The notes: generated by a model from the sequence alone, not told the origin. DNA of 32,213 nt from Phycisphaerales bacterium (GCA_030748455.1 JASMLY010000082.1:1-32213); one strand, 5' to 3'. Positions 1-7,954 are shown, numbered from the stretch's first letter. Made by a program: numbers and translations.

Positions 1-408
1 TTTCTTGTTCGTTTGGTCGAGAAAGTTCGTGACGGTTTCAAGTTCTTTTTCACTTGAAACGCCAATGATTTTTACTGCATCGCCGTACGTATCTTGTAAT
101 GCGCTGAGGTGGGGCATGGAAGTGACGCAGGGGCCGCACCATGTAGCCCAAAACTCTAAGACATAGACTTGTCCATCTGCAAAGCCATCAATTGGATCGC
201 CCTTAACCCAATGATCGATCGTAATTGTAGGTGCGGCATCTCCAATTGAAAGAGGTGTTGGTGGAGTTTCAACACTTGCAACCTCTTCAGCAGATTCTGC
301 TGGGATGAGTGGAGTTGCTGGGATTGAGTCAGCTTTTTGCGTTGATTCACAACCGTAGAATATGGTTGTGGAAAGCAATAGAAGGATAAGAGCGTCTGTG
401 CGTTTCAT
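1..408 (-). CDS. Thioredoxin-like (TlpA/ResA-type) lipoprotein, C-terminus cut by window edge
   Basis: This gene reads leftward from an ATG at 406-408 and stays open for 136 codons to base 1, so the C-terminus is missing. The N-terminus has a short charged start, a leucine-rich segment and a Cys at residue 20 in the context FYGC, which resembles a lipoprotein signal, although Phe and Tyr are not ideal lipobox residues. A Pro/Ala/Glu-rich linker follows (about 25-55), then a thioredoxin-like domain with the redox motif WCGPC near residues 92-96, preceded by EFWAT. The family (TlpA, ResA, AhpC/TSA-like) reduces or exchanges disulfides outside the cytoplasm. An AAGGAAG ribosome-binding sequence lies about 9 bases before the ATG and supports this start. 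It follows the CPBP protease gene on the same strand with a 48 bp gap. The redox motif is clear; the in vivo partner is unknown. Confidence 0.85.
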   Translation of the reverse strand, partial: MKRTDALILLLLSTTIFYGCESTQKADSIPATPLIPAESAEEVASVETPPTPLSIGDAAPTITIDHWVKGDPIDGFADGQVYVLEFWATWCGPCVTSMPHLSALQDTYGDAVKIIGVSSEKELETVTNFLDQTNKK

Positions 409-456
409 GGGGTGTTCTTCCTTATGGTATGGGTCGCAAATGACAAGTGTAACGGT

Positions 457-1236
457 TTATGTCGCGAGAGAGGCAAGCAAAGTTGTGGCGATAACGTCGT
501 AGGCTGCATGGGTGCCCGCTGCAATCCCAAAACCGCGATTGACATAGAGAAGGGCGAGGTAGACACCCGCTGATGCGAAGAAAAACAGTGGGATTACATC
601 TAAGGTTCCGAATTCTGGGAAATCGTGATACATCGCGAACGTGATCGCTGAAATGATGACACCTGTGGTGATTCCAGCGAGGTTACTTTGGCGGAAAAAA
701 TTGCAAACGAGCGTATGGACGCCAGTAATAAGTAGGAGGCGAAACAAAAATTCTTCGTAGAGTCCCGCACCTAAACTGACGGCGATTCTCTCAGATAATC
801 CAAGATGAGAAATGACTGAAGGATTCGCCGCAACGGTCGCGCCTGCAAGGACAGATCCGATTGCTAAGAGGGGGAACGTGAGCAAGATTGACTCAAAAGT
901 CATGCAGGCGATAACTTTTGGCTGAATTGACCAGCGATCGTTTGAGATGATGTGTTTGATGATCAATATGGTGACGATTGCAACTCCACCGAGAAACAAT
1001 CCTTTCGCTGGGGGCATATCGAACAACTCAAAGAATCGAAGAAGCGCATCGTGCGCTTTGATTTGTATATTTTTATCAGCTGTGTAGAGTGCGATTTCGT
1101 AGTACACAATCATTGGCAGCAAAAAGGCAAGGATGTACGAAGGACGCTTCGATAGATCCCAATATCGTTGACGTGAGGGGGAGCCTTGTTGTGCGACTCG
1201 TAAGGGACCTGCCATGTGTGCAATGATACAAAACAC
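457..1236 (-). CDS. CPBP family intramembrane protease (Rce1/CAAX-like)
   Basis: This is a 259-residue polytopic membrane protein with about six to seven hydrophobic segments (roughly 34-52, 78-97, 108-132, 150-175, 186-204, 214-232, 236-256). It carries the three short motifs of CPBP/Abi proteases: EEFLFR (161-166, with the paired glutamates and the Arg), FAMYH (200-204) and a final THAAYD (242-247). The family hydrolyses peptide bonds within the membrane through the Glu and His residues. In bacteria the substrates are mostly unknown, with roles in immunity to self-made peptides or protein maturation. The longest reading starts at a GTG at 1236; an ATG at 1215 (residue 8) is equally plausible, and neither has a clear ribosome-binding site. 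It lies 42 bp after rpsT with no visible terminator, so read-through from the rpsT promoter is likely. Confidence 0.85.
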   Translation of the reverse strand: MFCIIAHMAGPLRVAQQGSPSRQRYWDLSKRPSYILAFLLPMIVYYEIALYTADKNIQIKAHDALLRFFELFDMPPAKGLFLGGVAIVTILIIKHIISNDRWSIQPKVIACMTFESILLTFPLLAIGSVLAGATVAANPSVISHLGLSERIAVSLGAGLYEEFLFRLLLITGVHTLVCNFFRQSNLAGITTGVIISAITFAMYHDFPEFGTLDVIPLFFFASAGVYLALLYVNRGFGIAAGTHAAYDVIATTLLASLAT

Positions 1237-1278
1237 GCTAGTAATACGTGCTGTTCAATCTTGGGATATAAAAATTGA

Positions 1279-1548
1279 TTAGCTCTGTTTTAACTGAAGA
1301 AGTCGTTTTGAGAAACGGCTCTTCTTTCGAGCGGCGGTATTTTTGTGAATCGTGCTTGTGCAAGCAATTTTGTCGAGTACGCCGCAGACTTTTCGGTATT
1401 CCGTCTCAGCAGCATTGACATCTTTTGCAGCGATTGCATCAAGAAATGCTTTTGATTGATCTTTGATACAGCGCTTCCGCCAGTTGTTAATGGCACGTCG
1501 TCTGGCATTTTGTCGGACGGTCTTTTTTGCTGAGGTTGAATGAGGCAC
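1279..1548 (-). CDS. rpsT: 30S ribosomal protein S20
   Basis: S20 binds 16S rRNA and helps assemble the small ribosomal subunit. The N-terminus PHSTSAKKTVRQN, followed by RRRAINNWRKRCIK, and the Lys/Ser-rich helical remainder ending in KNTAARKKSRFSKRL match the S20 pattern. I chose the GTG at 1548 because it gives an 89-residue protein, the usual S20 size, begins directly at the conserved PHSTSAKK, and has GGAG seven bases upstream. A longer reading from an ATG at 1581 would add 11 residues that the family does not have and would use up most of the leader. A strong promoter lies just upstream (1600-1627). The gene is monocistronic or reads on into the CPBP gene. Confidence 0.93.
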   Translation of the reverse strand: MPHSTSAKKTVRQNARRRAINNWRKRCIKDQSKAFLDAIAAKDVNAAETEYRKVCGVLDKIACTSTIHKNTAARKKSRFSKRLLQLKQS

Positions 1549-1768
1549 AAGTAAACTCCAATTCGCTAGTCGATTTCCCAAACAGATGGGGAACGCGGCA
1601 TTATCCCAAAAATAGCACCCTTGTCAACTCCTCTTGATCCTTACTCCCCCCATTTCCCGAACTGACGGCGTACCCGACGACAGGTCGGGTGAGATATGGC
1701 GTGGGGGCTGTGGTTGTGGTATTCTTCGCGTCCTTCCTGACAGAAAGCGCTGTTTCGGAGGCACTCAA
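1549..1768. other. Gene-free spacer between rpsT and tRNA-Arg
   Basis: About 220 bases without a credible gene. It holds the rpsT leader and promoter on the minus strand. A small inverted repeat lies at 1672-1690: ACCCGAC (1672-1678), a five-base loop, and GTCGGGT (1684-1690). The repeat has no T-run and its role is unknown. The tRNA promoter must also lie here, but I cannot point to convincing boxes for it. Confidence 0.5.
1600..1627 (-). promoter_or_regulatory. Sigma70-type promoter for rpsT
   Basis: On the minus strand there is a perfect -35 box TTGACA (1622-1627) and a -10 box GATAAT (1600-1605) separated by 16 bases. This is one of the two best promoter matches I found in the window. 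It points at rpsT and would start transcription near 1593, giving a leader of about 45 bases with the GGAG site. A strong promoter fits a ribosomal protein gene. The boxes are seen directly; activity is inferred. Confidence 0.75.
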
Positions 1769-1842
1769 GCGGGTGTAGCTCAACTGGATAGAGCATCGGT
1801 CTACGAAACCGAAGGTTACAGGTTCGAGTCCTGTCATCCGCG
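1769..1842 (+). tRNA. tRNA-Arg, anticodon ACG
   Basis: A complete 74-base cloverleaf. The acceptor strand GCGGGTG (1769-1775) pairs with CATCCGC (1835-1841) with one G-U pair, and the discriminator base is G at 1842. The D-arm is GCTC/GAGC. The anticodon stem TCGGT/ACCGA encloses the loop CTACGAA, giving anticodon ACG. The T-arm is ACAGG/CCTGT with the loop TTCGAGT. The 3' CCA is not encoded. A34 is normally edited to inosine by TadA so that the tRNA reads CGU, CGC and CGA arginine codons. A terminator follows 24 bases downstream. Confidence 0.97.
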
Positions 1843-1866
1843 TTTCAACCAAAAGAAAGCAGTGAG

Positions 1867-1888
1867 AACACCGCCTGGCGGTGTTTTT
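1867..1888 (+). terminator. Rho-independent terminator after tRNA-Arg
   Basis: An eight-base perfect stem, AACACCGC (1867-1874) with GCGGTGTT (1878-1885), closes a three-base loop (CTG). Together with the end of the stem it runs into a tract of five Ts (1884-1888). This is a textbook intrinsic terminator. It ends the tRNA transcript and separates it from the PDH promoter that starts 14 bases later. Confidence 0.88.
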
Positions 1889-1901
1889 CGCGTTCTAGGC
1901 A

Positions 1902-1910
1902 TGGTATAAT
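1902..1910 (+). promoter_or_regulatory. Extended -10 promoter for the PDH operon
   Basis: The sequence TGGTATAAT contains a perfect -10 box TATAAT (1905-1910) with the TG dinucleotide of an extended -10 element one base upstream. No good -35 box is present at the normal distance; that region is the T-tract of the preceding terminator, which fits extended -10 promoters that do not need a -35. Transcription would start near 1917, leaving a leader of about 35 bases before the ATG at 1952. Confidence 0.65.
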
Positions 1911-1951
1911 CCCAATCTTGCAGCTATTCGCTACGCTCTGTGAGGAAATCA

Positions 1952-3064
1952 ATGGCAAAAATGGATACTGATCAACAGGTCGAAGTACAGACCCAAGGGC
2001 TGAGGTTGCAACAAGCCAAAATACCCGAATCAGGCATTCTTTTGGGCTGGTTGCGACAAATGCTTTTAATTCGGGAATTTGAAGTACGCACGATGCAGGC
2101 GTACCAAAACCGTCTGATTGGAGGGTTTTGCCACGTCTATATAGGGCAAGAAGCCGTCGCTGTAGGCACCATTGCCGCAGTCAATCCTGATGATCCCGTT
2201 GTTTTGGCATACCGCTGCCATGGTCATGCACTCGCTCGCGGGCTCGATCCCAAGTATTGCATGGCGGAAATGTTTGGACGGATCGGAGGATGCGCAAAAG
2301 GGAAAGGTGGTTCCATGCACATGTTTGATGCACCGCATCACCTTTATGGTGGTCATGGCATCGTCGGCGCACAAACACCACTCGGGGCAGGTCTTGCGTT
2401 CGCAACGAAGTACGAAGACGAAGTTCTTTCAGATGGGAAATCTTCCCACGTTACCCTTTGTTATCTTGGTGACGGCGCAATCAATCAGGGCGCTTTTTAT
2501 GAGGCGATGAATCTCGCGGGGTTGTATGACCTTCCAGTGATATTCGTGTTGGAAAACAATCGGTACTCAATGGGAACAGCGATTGATCGCGGTACCACCA
2601 TGGCGCATGAATTGAGAGCAAAATCTGAAGCACACGGCATTCACCACGCGATTGTTGATGGAAAAGATGTTGTGTCTTTGTATCAATCATTTAAATCTAT
2701 AGCACAATGGTGCAGAGAGGAATCTCGCCCATTCTTCGTTGAAGCTCAAACGTATCGGTATAAAGGGCACTCGATGTCTGACCCTAGGAAATATCGTACG
2801 AGAGAAGAAGAAGCGCACGAAGAAGCAAACGATTGCATTGATCGTCTTGGAAAATATCTTTCCGATGAACATGACATTACACCTGAGGGGATTAAACAAC
2901 TATCTCGCCAAGTGAAGACACAGGTACGAGAAGCAGTTGATTGGGCGAAAAAATCACCTGAAACACCGATCGAGGAGTTATACACAGACGTGTACACTGA
3001 CCACTGGGGACCATTTACAGGGACCTCAAAACCTCAATATATGCAAGGGGATATTGATGCGTGA
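1952..3064 (+). CDS. pdhA: Pyruvate dehydrogenase E1 component, alpha subunit
   Basis: This is the thiamine-diphosphate-binding alpha subunit of the alpha2beta2-type E1, which decarboxylates pyruvate and passes the acetyl group to E2 lipoate. The 370-residue length is normal. Visible motifs are GKGGSMHMF (117-125), GGHGIVGAQ (133-141), the ThDP/Mg motif GDGAINQG...ENN (173-203) and GHSMSDP (272-278), which matches the loop that is regulated by phosphorylation in mitochondrial E1 alpha. I chose the ATG at 1952 because GAGGA (1942-1946) lies five bases upstream; a GTG at 1940 would overlap that site. It is the first gene of the operon and overlaps pdhB by 8 bases. Branched-chain 2-oxoacid E1 alpha is the main alternative, but the sequence reads as PDH. 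Confidence 0.93.
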   Translation: MAKMDTDQQVEVQTQGLRLQQAKIPESGILLGWLRQMLLIREFEVRTMQAYQNRLIGGFCHVYIGQEAVAVGTIAAVNPDDPVVLAYRCHGHALARGLDPKYCMAEMFGRIGGCAKGKGGSMHMFDAPHHLYGGHGIVGAQTPLGAGLAFATKYEDEVLSDGKSSHVTLCYLGDGAINQGAFYEAMNLAGLYDLPVIFVLENNRYSMGTAIDRGTTMAHELRAKSEAHGIHHAIVDGKDVVSLYQSFKSIAQWCREESRPFFVEAQTYRYKGHSMSDPRKYRTREEEAHEEANDCIDRLGKYLSDEHDITPEGIKQLSRQVKTQVREAVDWAKKSPETPIEELYTDVYTDHWGPFTGTSKPQYMQGDIDA

Positions 3065-4043
3065 GCGAGTCATTGAATTTAGAGACGCACTCTGTGAAGC
3101 GATGTCGGAAGAAATGCGCTCCGATCAAAAAGTATTTTTACTTGGCGAAGAGGTAGCCCAGTACAACGGCGCCTACAAAGTAAGTAAAGGAATGCTCGAT
3201 GAGTTTGGTCCTCGTCGTGTTATCGACACGCCGATCAGTGAAAGTGGTTTTTCTGGCATGGCAATCGGCGCAGCGATGCGGGGACTTCGCCCAATTGTAG
3301 AGTTTATGAGTTGGTCATTTAGTCTTGTTGCTGCAGATCCAATCTTGAATAATGCAGCAAAAATGTTGTACATGTCTGGAGGGCAATTCGGCTGCCCGAT
3401 CGTCTTCAGAGGAAATGATGGCGCTGGTGGTCAACTCGGGTCAACCCACTCTTGGTGCGTCGAGGCGTTGTATGCAAATGTTCCTGGTTTAAAAATGGCG
3501 ATTCCGTTTGATGGGTACGATGCAAAAGGTTTGTTGAAGTCGTCAATTCGAGATGACAACCCCGTCTTCTTTTTAGAATCTGAACGTTTGTTATCAACAA
3601 CCTGCCACGTACCTGAAGAGGAGTACTCCGTCCCTCTTGGTCAAGCCCTCGTTCGACGAACAGGCACTGATTGCACAATCATCAGTTTTGGGAGACCTCT
3701 TCATTTTTGCCTTGAAGCAGCAGATGAACTTGCCAAGGAAGGATTGCAATGTGAAGTGATTGATGGGAGAACAATTCGACCCCTCGACATAGAGACAATG
3801 CGTACATCTGTACGAAAAACAAATGCGTGCGTTGTTGTAGATCAGTCTTGGTCCTTTGCCTCAGTAGGCTCTGAAATTGCATCACAAATTCACCAATACT
3901 GTTTCGATGATTTGGATAATTATGTGCATCGAGTGCACAGTGATGATGTTCCTACACCCTACGCACACAATTTAGAGCAAGCATACTTGCCAAATACGCG
4001 TAAAATCTGCGAAGCAGTTCGATCTGCAACGTACAATGCATAA
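3057..4043 (+). CDS. pdhB: Pyruvate dehydrogenase E1 component, beta subunit
   Basis: The beta subunit completes the E1 active site and carries a transketolase-like pyrimidine-binding domain followed by a C-terminal transketolase domain. It has 328 residues, as expected. Typical features are GEEVAQYNGAYKVSKGML (30-47), the DTPISESGFSGMAIGAA stretch (57-73) with Glu62 as the likely ThDP-activating glutamate, and a C-terminal domain with DGRTIRPLD. The ATG at 3057 lies inside the last codons of pdhA (8-base overlap) and is preceded by AAGGGG (3044-3049); this suggests translational coupling and equal subunit supply. A reading frame extending further upstream lies within pdhA and is not needed. 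Confidence 0.93.
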   Translation: MRERVIEFRDALCEAMSEEMRSDQKVFLLGEEVAQYNGAYKVSKGMLDEFGPRRVIDTPISESGFSGMAIGAAMRGLRPIVEFMSWSFSLVAADPILNNAAKMLYMSGGQFGCPIVFRGNDGAGGQLGSTHSWCVEALYANVPGLKMAIPFDGYDAKGLLKSSIRDDNPVFFLESERLLSTTCHVPEEEYSVPLGQALVRRTGTDCTIISFGRPLHFCLEAADELAKEGLQCEVIDGRTIRPLDIETMRTSVRKTNACVVVDQSWSFASVGSEIASQIHQYCFDDLDNYVHRVHSDDVPTPYAHNLEQAYLPNTRKICEAVRSATYNA

Positions 4044-4057
4044 AGGAAACGACGCTC

Positions 4058-5311
4058 ATGCCAATTGAGATCACAATGCCACGACTTTCCGACACGATGG
4101 AAGAAGGAACGTTGTTGCATTGGCATAAAAACGTCGGCGATGCGGTGGCCTCTGGCGATGTGATTGCGGATATCGAAACGGACAAAGCAACGATGGAATT
4201 GCAATCGTTTGACGATGGCGCACTATCGGAGATTCTCGTTGAAGAAGGCGAAAAGGTCCCCGTTGGAAAAGTGATTGCAACGTTGACTGAAGAAGATGAG
4301 GCGAGCGTGCGTGCACCTGAGGCACCTGCTGCGCCCACATCGATCCCGAAAACCGCTGTGGGCATGACGATCAGCCCCGTTGCAAAACGCCTTGCAGATG
4401 AATATGGAGTTGACCTTAAAACGATTCAAGGGAGTGGACCAAGCGGCAGGATTATCAAACGAGATATTCTGCAAGTTGTAGATACAACAAACGAGATGAC
4501 TGCAGCTGCTGCGACAACGAAGCCAGAACAAGTTTCACAACCTGTCGTGTCTCACACTGAACCAGAAGTCGTTGCTTCTTCACAACCCATCGTGCCAGCG
4601 TCTGAGTATCGAGCGAACCGTTCAGAACCATTGTCGAACATGCGTCAAGTTATTGCCAAACGGCTCGTCGAATCAAAACAAACCATTCCACATTACCAAG
4701 TTACGATGTCTTTCGACATGGATCCATTACTTGATATGCGTATAACACTGAATCAACAACTTGTAAGTTCCGGTGTTAAGTTGTCAGTGAATGATTTTCT
4801 TGTACGTTGTTGTGCGCTTGCGATGGCAGAACACCCTGCATTCAATGCATCTTTTGGTGGTGATTGTATTTACTATCATGGACCAGTCAATGTGGGGATC
4901 GCGATCGCACTCCCAGAAGAATCTGGCGGTGGCCTTGTTGTAGGAACAATTAGAGACGCGGACCAAAAAAGTTTACGAGCAATTAGTCAAGAATCAGCGA
5001 GGTTAGGGAAAAAGGCAAAAGAACAAGGATTGTCCCTAGAAGAAATGAGTGATACCACCTTCACGATTTCAAACTTAGGTATGTTTGGAGTAGAACACTT
5101 TACGGCGATTATAAATCCGCCCAACAGTGCAATTCTTGCAGTAGGCGCAGCTGTTGAAAAACCAGTTGTCCGTGATGGCGAACTCGTTGTTGGCAACGAA
5201 CTCTCTGCAACATTGAGCCTCGATCATCGCGTTATCGATGGCGCAATGGCTGCACGATATCTTAAGACACTCAAAGAACTCATCGAAAATCCAGCAGCAT
5301 TGCTGGTCTAA
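4058..5311 (+). CDS. pdhC: Dihydrolipoamide acetyltransferase, PDH E2 component
   Basis: E2 forms the core of the pyruvate dehydrogenase complex and moves the acetyl group from lipoate to CoA. The 417-residue protein has one lipoyl domain (about 1-78) with the lipoylation motif ETDKATME and Lys43 as the acceptor. A charged Ala/Pro/Glu linker follows, then a peripheral subunit-binding domain (about 105-138, ISPVAKRLA...GPSGRI), a second flexible linker (about 140-188) and the catalytic acetyltransferase domain. The active-site motif DHRVIDG has His390 and Asp394. It begins 14 bases after pdhB with AAAGGA upstream. No E3 (lipoamide dehydrogenase) gene follows, so E3 must come from another locus, probably shared with OGDH. 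Confidence 0.93.
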   Translation: MPIEITMPRLSDTMEEGTLLHWHKNVGDAVASGDVIADIETDKATMELQSFDDGALSEILVEEGEKVPVGKVIATLTEEDEASVRAPEAPAAPTSIPKTAVGMTISPVAKRLADEYGVDLKTIQGSGPSGRIIKRDILQVVDTTNEMTAAAATTKPEQVSQPVVSHTEPEVVASSQPIVPASEYRANRSEPLSNMRQVIAKRLVESKQTIPHYQVTMSFDMDPLLDMRITLNQQLVSSGVKLSVNDFLVRCCALAMAEHPAFNASFGGDCIYYHGPVNVGIAIALPEESGGGLVVGTIRDADQKSLRAISQESARLGKKAKEQGLSLEEMSDTTFTISNLGMFGVEHFTAIINPPNSAILAVGAAVEKPVVRDGELVVGNELSATLSLDHRVIDGAMAARYLKTLKELIENPAALLV

Positions 5312-5329
5312 CCTATAGAGGAATACGCC

Positions 5330-6037
5330 ATGGCATCAAATACAGAACATGATATTCGCCCAAGAATTTATGACGGAGATGGTGACACGCTCATGGAAGC
5401 AGATCGTCAAGCAAATAGGCTCGTCATCATGCCAGTTGGAGATCCAAGAAAGGGGTCAGCGTGTCGACAAAGAATTCGGATCCAGTGGGGTCAGTTTTTG
5501 CTCCATGACATGTTAACAAGGCGATACAGAACACTTGTTTGTGGAGTAAACCCTGTTGATAACAGTCACGGAATCATCAGTGCTCTAGCTGAGACACTCC
5601 CAACGAGTCAATGGAACAATGAGAGCATTACAAAATATGCCAGAGGCTATGCTGAAGTATCTCCTGATAAAGTGCTCATATTGAAATATGACATGGATGA
5701 TGTCAAAGTGTTTGCATTGCTTAGACCATTGCGCCAAGATGCATTCACCCTTGAAGACCTTGCAACAGGATTCGAAAAAGTTGCTGAAATGACAGAAACG
5801 AGATGGGATCGGATGCCGATGGCGAGTGTGAGTTTCCTAGGAGGTAAGTCAAATCGTTTGATAGATGATCGAGGAAACGAGCCTAGTTTTGAATCCACAC
5901 TTCGCACAATGCATGAGGCGGGATATCGAGGAGATGTCTATCCATCTTTGAGGATGTGGGAATTAGCCCCCACAGGCGTGTTTGCAACATATCCATTTCC
6001 GGAGAGTTTGAAAGTAATGCGTTCCGGCGGTTTCTAA
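5330..6037 (+). CDS. Unrecognised 235-residue cytosolic protein, last gene of the PDH operon
   Basis: I do not recognise this family. The protein has no signal peptide or membrane segment and a mixed alpha/beta composition, so it is probably cytosolic. Notable stretches are an acidic N-terminus, a basic patch KGSACRQRIRIQWG (about 42-55), a region LVCGVNPVDNSHGIISAL (about 69-86), and an aromatic C-terminus ending in MRSGGF. It contains no lipoyl, ThDP or nucleotide-binding motif that I can see, and it is not LipA, LipB or LplA. It starts 18 bases after the E2 gene with GAGGAA upstream of the ATG, so it is almost certainly translated from the PDH transcript. Its stop codon overlaps that of the convergent permease gene by three bases. 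A role linked to PDH is suggested only by position. Confidence 0.8.
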   Translation: MASNTEHDIRPRIYDGDGDTLMEADRQANRLVIMPVGDPRKGSACRQRIRIQWGQFLLHDMLTRRYRTLVCGVNPVDNSHGIISALAETLPTSQWNNESITKYARGYAEVSPDKVLILKYDMDDVKVFALLRPLRQDAFTLEDLATGFEKVAEMTETRWDRMPMASVSFLGGKSNRLIDDRGNEPSFESTLRTMHEAGYRGDVYPSLRMWELAPTGVFATYPFPESLKVMRSGGF

Positions 6038-7857
6038 CTTGTACCTGAGAGTCTGCGAACTGTTATGACAAATGAGTTTGCAATTGATCTGAGCAACCCC
6101 CAACTCACCAACGACCAGATTGTGCCAGCTAAAACCGCACTCAAGAAAAGCACCATGTTTGCTTGAAGCACTCCTCCTTGAAACAGGTTTGGAAGAAGCC
6201 CTTTTGCCGAGGATGAGATTGCCACAACATACGGGACAGGGGAAAGGGCAGCAATCAACGCACCCCCAAACCCGAAACTTCCTGCGGGAGTCATGCATCC
6301 ACCTAAACCAAACGAGATCACGAGCATCATGCATAGGGTGCTTGCTACTGCACGGATCGATCCCTTGCTGCGTAGTGACCATTGCAAACCTAAAGTGATA
6401 CAAAATGTGAGAAACGGAATCAACACAAATGGAAAGGCAAATGCGGGGAAGGCTAAAACGAGTGGGATTTGTACTTCGCCTGCTTGCATACCAACTGGTG
6501 TATCAGAAACAATTGCGTGCGCACCCCCAAGTAACGCAGCGAAGGCCATACTGTAGAGTGTGATAATCGGAGTCAACACCATTGGAAGAAGGTGGATGAC
6601 GATTCCTCGTAGTTTTCCTGAAAGGTACGTTTTTGGCGTTAACGATGTTGTCAACAACAAATCCAGTGAGCCATCTTCACGTTCTTTTGTGATCGAAGAA
6701 GCAGAAACGTAAATCGCAGCAAGGATGACGATAATGATTTCAGCACCAACTACCGTGATGATCACTGCTCTATAGAAATTAGCATCCCAAGTTCTCGTGG
6801 CAAACAAGGTTGTTGTCACGAGAACAATGAGTACTCCAATTGCAGTAAACCCCCATCGACCAAAGAGGGAACTTATGTTTCGGTGTCGAGTGACCCGTTC
6901 TCTCCACGCGATTGGATTGCCAGTGACAAGCTTTGGGTTCGTTGGTGTCTGTGCACTACGAGTAAAGATCGTTTTCTTTTTTGATCGATCGCCTAATGTT
7001 CTGACTTGAAGCGCTGACCACACAAGAAGGCAAAAACTCAACACGCACGTCATCGTGCACCACGTAGCAACGGGGTGAGTGATGGCAAGATTCAGTGGCC
7101 AAGTTAGAGAACTTGATTCTGGAATGACGTACGTAGCTGGAGAGAGCAGCGCTTCTAAAACGAGTAATGGGTTACTCGATGTGAGTACCGTAGTAAAGGT
7201 TTCTTGTGCACCAGTTGTAATTGGTACTCTTAGAAGATGGTCTACGACCCAAGTGCTTGCTAGGTAGCACACAGTAAAAACAAACAGTGTAACAACAGCT
7301 TTCCTTCCAACAGTTCTTGTTACGCTAGTGGCAACTGCAATCGAACCAATGAGAAGGGCAAGGCAGAATGCAATCAGTTGCGTCAGTAGAATTGTTTCTC
7401 CTTGTACTCCACCAAAGAACTGGGTGATAATCATGAAAGGGAGTGCGCTGAGTAGTAGCGTCGCAATAAAAAACAATCGACCGAACAAATATCCCACAAC
7501 AATTTGGAATGCTGATAAGGGAGTTGTGAGCATAATGTCCCACGTACGAGGTTCAGCTTCTTTGGAAACTGCTCCTGCCATAAATATAGGCGTGAGTAAA
7601 CAGATCAGAAGAAGTTCCACAACAGATAAGAACGCGAAAATTTGCGCACTTCCAGCAGCAAGGTCTCGAAGGGACAACCTACCTGTTGACAACACACCTA
7701 AAAGGCCGAGTAACAACACTGTTGCAAGAAGTGTGACAAATCCAGTTCGGATAAAGAAATCTCTTTGTCTTCGAGAAGCCGCACCAACGAGACGTACTGC
7801 AATGGGGTTCATCGCTGAGAGTCTGAGAAGGGCGTAGATTGGTCGAGGAAGAGGCAT
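6034..7857 (-). CDS. ABC-2-type transporter permease with duplicated halves
   Basis: A large polytopic membrane protein of about 607 residues from the ATG at 7857. It reads as two related permease halves: each has an Arg/Asp-rich cytoplasmic segment of the same pattern, SKEAEPRTWDIMLTTPLS in the first half and TKEREDGSLDLLLTTSLT in the second, followed by a G.L.G/GKLRG motif and a run of transmembrane helices. This segment is typical of ABC-2 membrane proteins that export lipids, polysaccharides or other envelope compounds. There is no ATPase gene next to it, so the partner must be encoded elsewhere. The start is uncertain: a GTG at 7920 and an ATG at 7812 are also in frame, and none has a clear ribosome-binding site. 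It converges on and overlaps the stop of the PDH-operon gene. Confidence 0.82.
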   Translation of the reverse strand: MPLPRPIYALLRLSAMNPIAVRLVGAASRRQRDFFIRTGFVTLLATVLLLGLLGVLSTGRLSLRDLAAGSAQIFAFLSVVELLLICLLTPIFMAGAVSKEAEPRTWDIMLTTPLSAFQIVVGYLFGRLFFIATLLLSALPFMIITQFFGGVQGETILLTQLIAFCLALLIGSIAVATSVTRTVGRKAVVTLFVFTVCYLASTWVVDHLLRVPITTGAQETFTTVLTSSNPLLVLEALLSPATYVIPESSSLTWPLNLAITHPVATWCTMTCVLSFCLLVWSALQVRTLGDRSKKKTIFTRSAQTPTNPKLVTGNPIAWRERVTRHRNISSLFGRWGFTAIGVLIVLVTTTLFATRTWDANFYRAVIITVVGAEIIIVILAAIYVSASSITKEREDGSLDLLLTTSLTPKTYLSGKLRGIVIHLLPMVLTPIITLYSMAFAALLGGAHAIVSDTPVGMQAGEVQIPLVLAFPAFAFPFVLIPFLTFCITLGLQWSLRSKGSIRAVASTLCMMLVISFGLGGCMTPAGSFGFGGALIAALSPVPYVVAISSSAKGLLPNLFQGGVLQANMVLFLSAVLAGTIWSLVSWGLLRSIANSFVITVRRLSGTS

Positions 7858-7932
7858 AAGATTCAGAAAGAGGGTTGGGGAAGGTCTTGACGAGAGATTC
7901 TCGGCATGGAATACTATCACGCATTACATGTG

Positions 7933-7954
7933 TTGCTGCGAATGGTCGCAGCAA
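7933..7954. repeat. Perfect inverted repeat (9 bp arms, 4 b loop)
   Basis: TTGCTGCGA (7933-7941) and TCGCAGCAA (7946-7954) are exact reverse complements separated by ATGG. There is no T-run on either strand, so a classical terminator is unlikely. It lies just upstream of both divergent genes, where it could be a protein-binding operator or a hairpin in a leader RNA. Confidence 0.6.

Noticed and set aside
1672..1690. Small inverted repeat before the tRNA as a terminator or mobile-element trace
   Set aside because: Seven-base arms with no T-run and no second copy noticed; too little to assign a function.
1634..1909. 91-codon plus-strand frame running through the tRNA
   Set aside because: It spans the tRNA-Arg gene and the terminator, so it cannot be a real protein gene.
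2937..3056. 40-codon upstream extension of pdhB
   Set aside because: It lies within the pdhA coding sequence in another frame; the ATG at 3057 has a good ribosome-binding site and starts at the conserved N-terminus.
7328..7837. 169-codon plus-strand frame opposite the ABC-2 permease
   Set aside because: It has the low-complexity look of an antisense frame and no start signal; the permease frame has clear repeated motifs and membrane helices.
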